From Diadema setosum (taxonomy: Eukaryota; Echinodermata; Echinoidea; Diadematoida; Diadematidae), in assembly GCA_033980235.1 (NCBI GenBank), contig CM067059.1, positions 13,168,600 through 13,232,599 on the forward strand: a DNA stretch of 64,000 nt. The letters are read 5' to 3'. The position numbers and the translations under genes were made by a program. The notes beneath the pieces are model-generated. The model made no database searches. It had not been told where the DNA came from and worked only from the letters and a program-made list of their open reading frames with translations. This document shows, piece by piece, positions 61,163 through 64,000 of the stretch. The number at the start of each line of letters is the position of its first letter. Position 1 is the first letter of the stretch.

Positions 61163-64000
61163 TCAACCGTTGTCACAGTAGTCGACATATTTTGTGGGAA
61201 ATCGCACGTGACGACCGGAGCGTGTTTTCTTGATTTCCGTGGTCGTTTGGTTGGAGAGTGAGGTGGGGGTGCGAGGTGGGTTGGAAGGGGGTGTGGCAGG
61301 TTGTGTCGTGCGTTGAGTGTTTGTAGTCACGGGTGGTCGTGTGGTGCGGCGAGGCAATGGCTTGGGAATGATGTCCGTTTCTATGAATGCTGGTTTCAAG
61401 CGGTCGATGCTGACGGTGTCGTGTTTGCCGTGGTAGTCGATCACGAAAAACTTGTCAGCACGCCGAATGACCGGAAAGGGACCTCTGTATGGGTGTTGTA
61501 GTGGTTTTCTCACGGTGTCATCGCGAATGAAAACATGTGTAGATGTGTTGAGGTCGTTGTGTATGAATGTCGGTTTGTTTTGAGTGCGTGTTGAAGGCGG
61601 GTGCATGTCCTGCATGAACTTACGTAGACGTTGGACGTAGTCGGAAGGGTCGATGTCCGTCGTGGTCTGTTCATGCTTGGTGATGCACTGGCCTGGTAGT
61701 CGTAGTGTTGTCCCATAGACAAGCTCTGCAGCTGAGCAGCCTATGTCTGTCTTCACTGCGGTCCGAATGCCGAGGAGAACGAGTGGTAGTGTCTCGGTCC
61801 ATTTGGCGTGGTCGTGTGCCATGAGAGAGGCTTTGAGTTGATGATGTAGGCGTTCGACGAGGCCGTTCGATGTCGGATGGTATGCCGTTGTGCGAATGCG
61901 AGTGGATCCGAGTAGGGTAGTGAGAGCGTTGAAGAGGTTGGATTCAAATTGGCGACCTCTGTCTGTTGTGATGGTCGATGGTGCGCCAAATCGTGCGACC
62001 CAGTGGGTGACGAAGACTCGAGCTACTGTTTCAGCTGTGATGTCGCTCATGGGGAAGGCTTCTGGCCATCGCGTGAATCGATCGACACATGTGAGGAGGT
62101 ATGTGTGACCGTTGGATGGAGGGAGTGGGCCGACGATGTCGATGTGAACGTGGTCGAATCGCGCATCGGGAGATGAGAAAGTGCCGAGGGGCGCTTTGTT
62201 GTGGCGATGAATTTTGCTGCGTTGGCACTGTAGACATGTTTTGGCCCATGAACGAACGTCACGATTGATGCCGTTCCAAACAAATCTGTCAGTAACCAGT
62301 TTCTGCGTTGCTCTTACTCCTGGATGAGAGAGTTGATGAAGGGAGTGAAAGATCGCCTTGCGATGAGGAGCTGGAATGTATGGACGAGGAAATCCAGTTG
62401 ACAAATCACATAATATCGTGCGGTCTGATGAGGGGATTGGCACTGGTGAGAGTTTGAGTGAAGTGTCAGTCGTGAGTTGTTTGAGTTCCTCGTCGTCCTC
62501 TTGGGCGAGGGCAATGACGTGGAAGTCGATGGGGGTAGTGCTTACATTGTTGATGAAAGCTCGAGAGAGTGCGTCAGCAGCTGTGTTGCGTTTGCCTGAG
62601 ATGTGACGGATGTCGGTGGTGAACTGGGAAATGAAGTCGAGTTGACGAATTTCCCGTGGCGAGTATCTGTCGGGACGACCGTGGAGAGAGTGAGTGAGAG
62701 GCTTGTGGTCGGTGTACACGATGAACTGTCGTCCCTCGAGCATGTGCCGAAAGTGTTTGATGCACAGGTATACGGCGAGCAGCTCTCGTCCAAACGCGCT
62801 GTAGCGAGTTTCAGCTGGCTGTAGTCGTTTAGAGAAAAACGTGAGAGGTTGCCATGTACCGTCGATGCATTGCTGGAGTACACCGCCGACGCCGACGTCC
62901 GACGCATCTGTGAGGAGACAGAGAGGTGCATCCATCTTCGGGTGAACAAGCATGGTGGCTTGTGATAGCGCTGCTTTGACTGCGTTGAATGATGAGAGTT
63001 CGTCGTCGTTGAGTGAGATGGGCTGATTTTTCCTTTTAGCATTTTTCAACTTGTCGGTGAGCGGTTGCATCAAATCAGCGCATCGAGGGAGAAATCTCCG
63101 GTAGAAGTTGACGAGACCCAGGAATTCTCGCAGCTTGCGAAGTGAAGTGGGGGCTGGTAGGTCTTGAATTGCCTGGATCTTGTCTGGCAGAGGAGAGATG
63201 CCGTGGTGATCGACAACGTGACCGAGGAAGTGGAGGGATGGCACGCCGAGTTGGCATTTGGCTGGGTTGATGACGATGCCATACTCAGCAAAGCGTGAAA
63301 ACACAATGTTGAGGTGTCTTTCGTGTTCCTCGTGTGAGCGGCTTGCGACAAGGACGTCGTCCACATACGCGTAGGCGAATGGAAGCCCACGCAGTACTTC
63401 GTCCATGAAGCGTTGAAAGGTCTGCGCCGCGTTGCGAAGTCCAAAAGGCATGCGAGCATATTCAAACAGACCGAAGGGCGTGGTGATGGCGGTTTTGTGA
63501 ACGTCAGCCGGATGAACGGGAATTTGATGGTACGCCTTAACGAGGTCGAGTTTGGAAAATACTGTCATGCCATCGAGGTTTGCTGCAAAGTCTTGGAGGT
63601 GGGGAATGGGGTAACGATCGGGGACTGTTTGTCGGTTGAGGGCGCGGTAATCGCCACATGGTCGCCAATCGCCGGAGGTCTTTTTCGGCACCATGTGGAG
63701 GGGCGAAGACCAGTTGCTTTTCGACTGCGTGACGATGCCGAGCTCGAGCATGTGGCTAAATTCCTCTCTAGCTGCTTCGAGGCGGTCGGATGCGAGACGG
63801 CGTGGTCGAGCGGAGACGGGGGGACCTCGAGTCTCGATGTGGTGGGTGACGGAGTGTTTGACGCTCGCCGGTGTGTATACTGGCTGTGTGATTGATGGAT
63901 GTTGCTGAATTAGAGCGTCGAAGCGAGTGCCGGTGGAGCGTAGCATTTTGAGACTGAAGGATGTTGCCGACGGTTCGGTGACGACGCCGCTAACCGAGAG
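61163..64000 (-). CDS. pol: Ty3/gypsy retrotransposon pol polyprotein (5' part off window)
   Basis: The frame is open from the stop at 61163 to the window edge (the first Met inside is at 63946, and 18 more codons upstream are open), so the N-terminus (gag/protease) is missing. Numbering from that Met, reverse transcriptase covers about 40-300, with D134 in [10 protein letters not shown] and YVDD at 194-197. RNase H covers about 340-462, with D347, E388, D413 and D458. An integrase H-x3-H/C-x2-C zinc finger lies at H537, H541, C571, C574, and the DDE core at D603, D662, E698 (35 residues between the last two). A GPF motif sits near 822. All catalytic residues are intact. Wording such as [19 protein letters not shown] suggests the CsRn1/Kabuki lineage. 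No chromodomain or env is seen. It is antisense to the PLEKHG gene. Confidence 0.95.
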   Translation of the reverse strand, partial: LSVSGVVTEPSATSFSLKMLRSTGTRFDALIQQHPSITQPVYTPASVKHSVTHHIETRGPPVSARPRRLASDRLEAAREEFSHMLELGIVTQSKSNWSSPLHMVPKKTSGDWRPCGDYRALNRQTVPDRYPIPHLQDFAANLDGMTVFSKLDLVKAYHQIPVHPADVHKTAITTPFGLFEYARMPFGLRNAAQTFQRFMDEVLRGLPFAYAYVDDVLVASRSHEEHERHLNIVFSRFAEYGIVINPAKCQLGVPSLHFLGHVVDHHGISPLPDKIQAIQDLPAPTSLRKLREFLGLVNFYRRFLPRCADLMQPLTDKLKNAKRKNQPISLNDDELSSFNAVKAALSQATMLVHPKMDAPLCLLTDASDVGVGGVLQQCIDGTWQPLTFFSKRLQPAETRYSAFGRELLAVYLCIKHFRHMLEGRQFIVYTDHKPLTHSLHGRPDRYSPREIRQLDFISQFTTDIRHISGKRNTAADALSRAFINNVSTTPIDFHVIALAQEDDEELKQLTTDTSLKLSPVPIPSSDRTILCDLSTGFPRPYIPAPHRKAIFHSLHQLSHPGVRATQKLVTDRFVWNGINRDVRSWAKTCLQCQRSKIHRHNKAPLGTFSSPDARFDHVHIDIVGPLPPSNGHTYLLTCVDRFTRWPEAFPMSDITAETVARVFVTHWVARFGAPSTITTDRGRQFESNLFNALTTLLGSTRIRTTAYHPTSNGLVERLHHQLKASLMAHDHAKWTETLPLVLLGIRTAVKTDIGCSAAELVYGTTLRLPGQCITKHEQTTTDIDPSDYVQRLRKFMQDMHPPSTRTQNKPTFIHNDLNTSTHVFIRDDTVRKPLQHPYRGPFPVIRRADKFFVIDYHGKHDTVSIDRLKPAFIETDIIPKPLPRRTTRPPVTTNTQRTTQPATPPSNPPRTPTSLSNQTTTEIKKTRSGRHVRFPTKYVDYCDNG

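Noticed and set aside
61301..63908. Plus-strand open frames opposite the retroelement pol gene
   Set aside because: Antisense shadows of the pol frame, caused by its codon bias.

Overview
The window looks like nuclear DNA from a marine invertebrate deuterostome, most likely an echinoderm such as a sea urchin. The reasons are long AT-rich introns with GC-rich exons, standard GT-AG splice sites, very many short inverted-repeat transposons, long homopolymer and microsatellite tracts, and a Ty3/gypsy retroelement. The species call is inference, because no marker gene settles it. Nothing here is bacterial: there are no operons or ribosome binding sites.

Left end (1-174): one short exon, with an acceptor AG at 57-58 and a stop at 172-174, looks like the 3' terminal exon of an upstream plus-strand gene of unknown identity. 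From 175 to about 20.8 kb I see no further coding exon. This stretch is packed with non-autonomous DNA transposons: a 3.8 kb element (2287-6059) with hAT-like ends and an internal array of about 200 bp units, a nested cluster of inverted-repeat elements (about 6350-7430), a pogo-like element with TA target duplication (9246-9661), and a CAGGG-ended element (9923-10323).

Middle (20786-49764): five exons of one plus-strand gene encode the N-terminal half of a Rho guanine nucleotide exchange factor of the PLEKHG1/2/3 family. The reading frame is kept across all four complete introns (phases 0, 2, 0, 0). A disordered acidic and Ser/Pro-rich N-terminus (about residues 1-328) leads into an essentially complete DH catalytic domain (about 329-529). 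The PH domain expected next is not found before 64000, so the gene continues to the right. The introns hold a 1 kb foldback, several MITE families, trinucleotide arrays and long G/C runs.

Right end (about 59.9-64.0 kb): a Ty3/gypsy LTR retrotransposon, probably of the CsRn1/Kabuki type, lies antisense to the PLEKHG gene in the intron after the last visible exon. Its pol reading frame is uninterrupted, with intact RT, RNase H and integrase catalytic residues, followed by a polypurine tract and a 3' LTR. Its gag and 5' LTR lie beyond the window.

No wholly new gene system stands out. The most notable non-genic signals are the satellite-bearing transposon, the nested MITE cluster, several unrelated short element families that all end in TTAA, and long palindromes inside transcribed introns.
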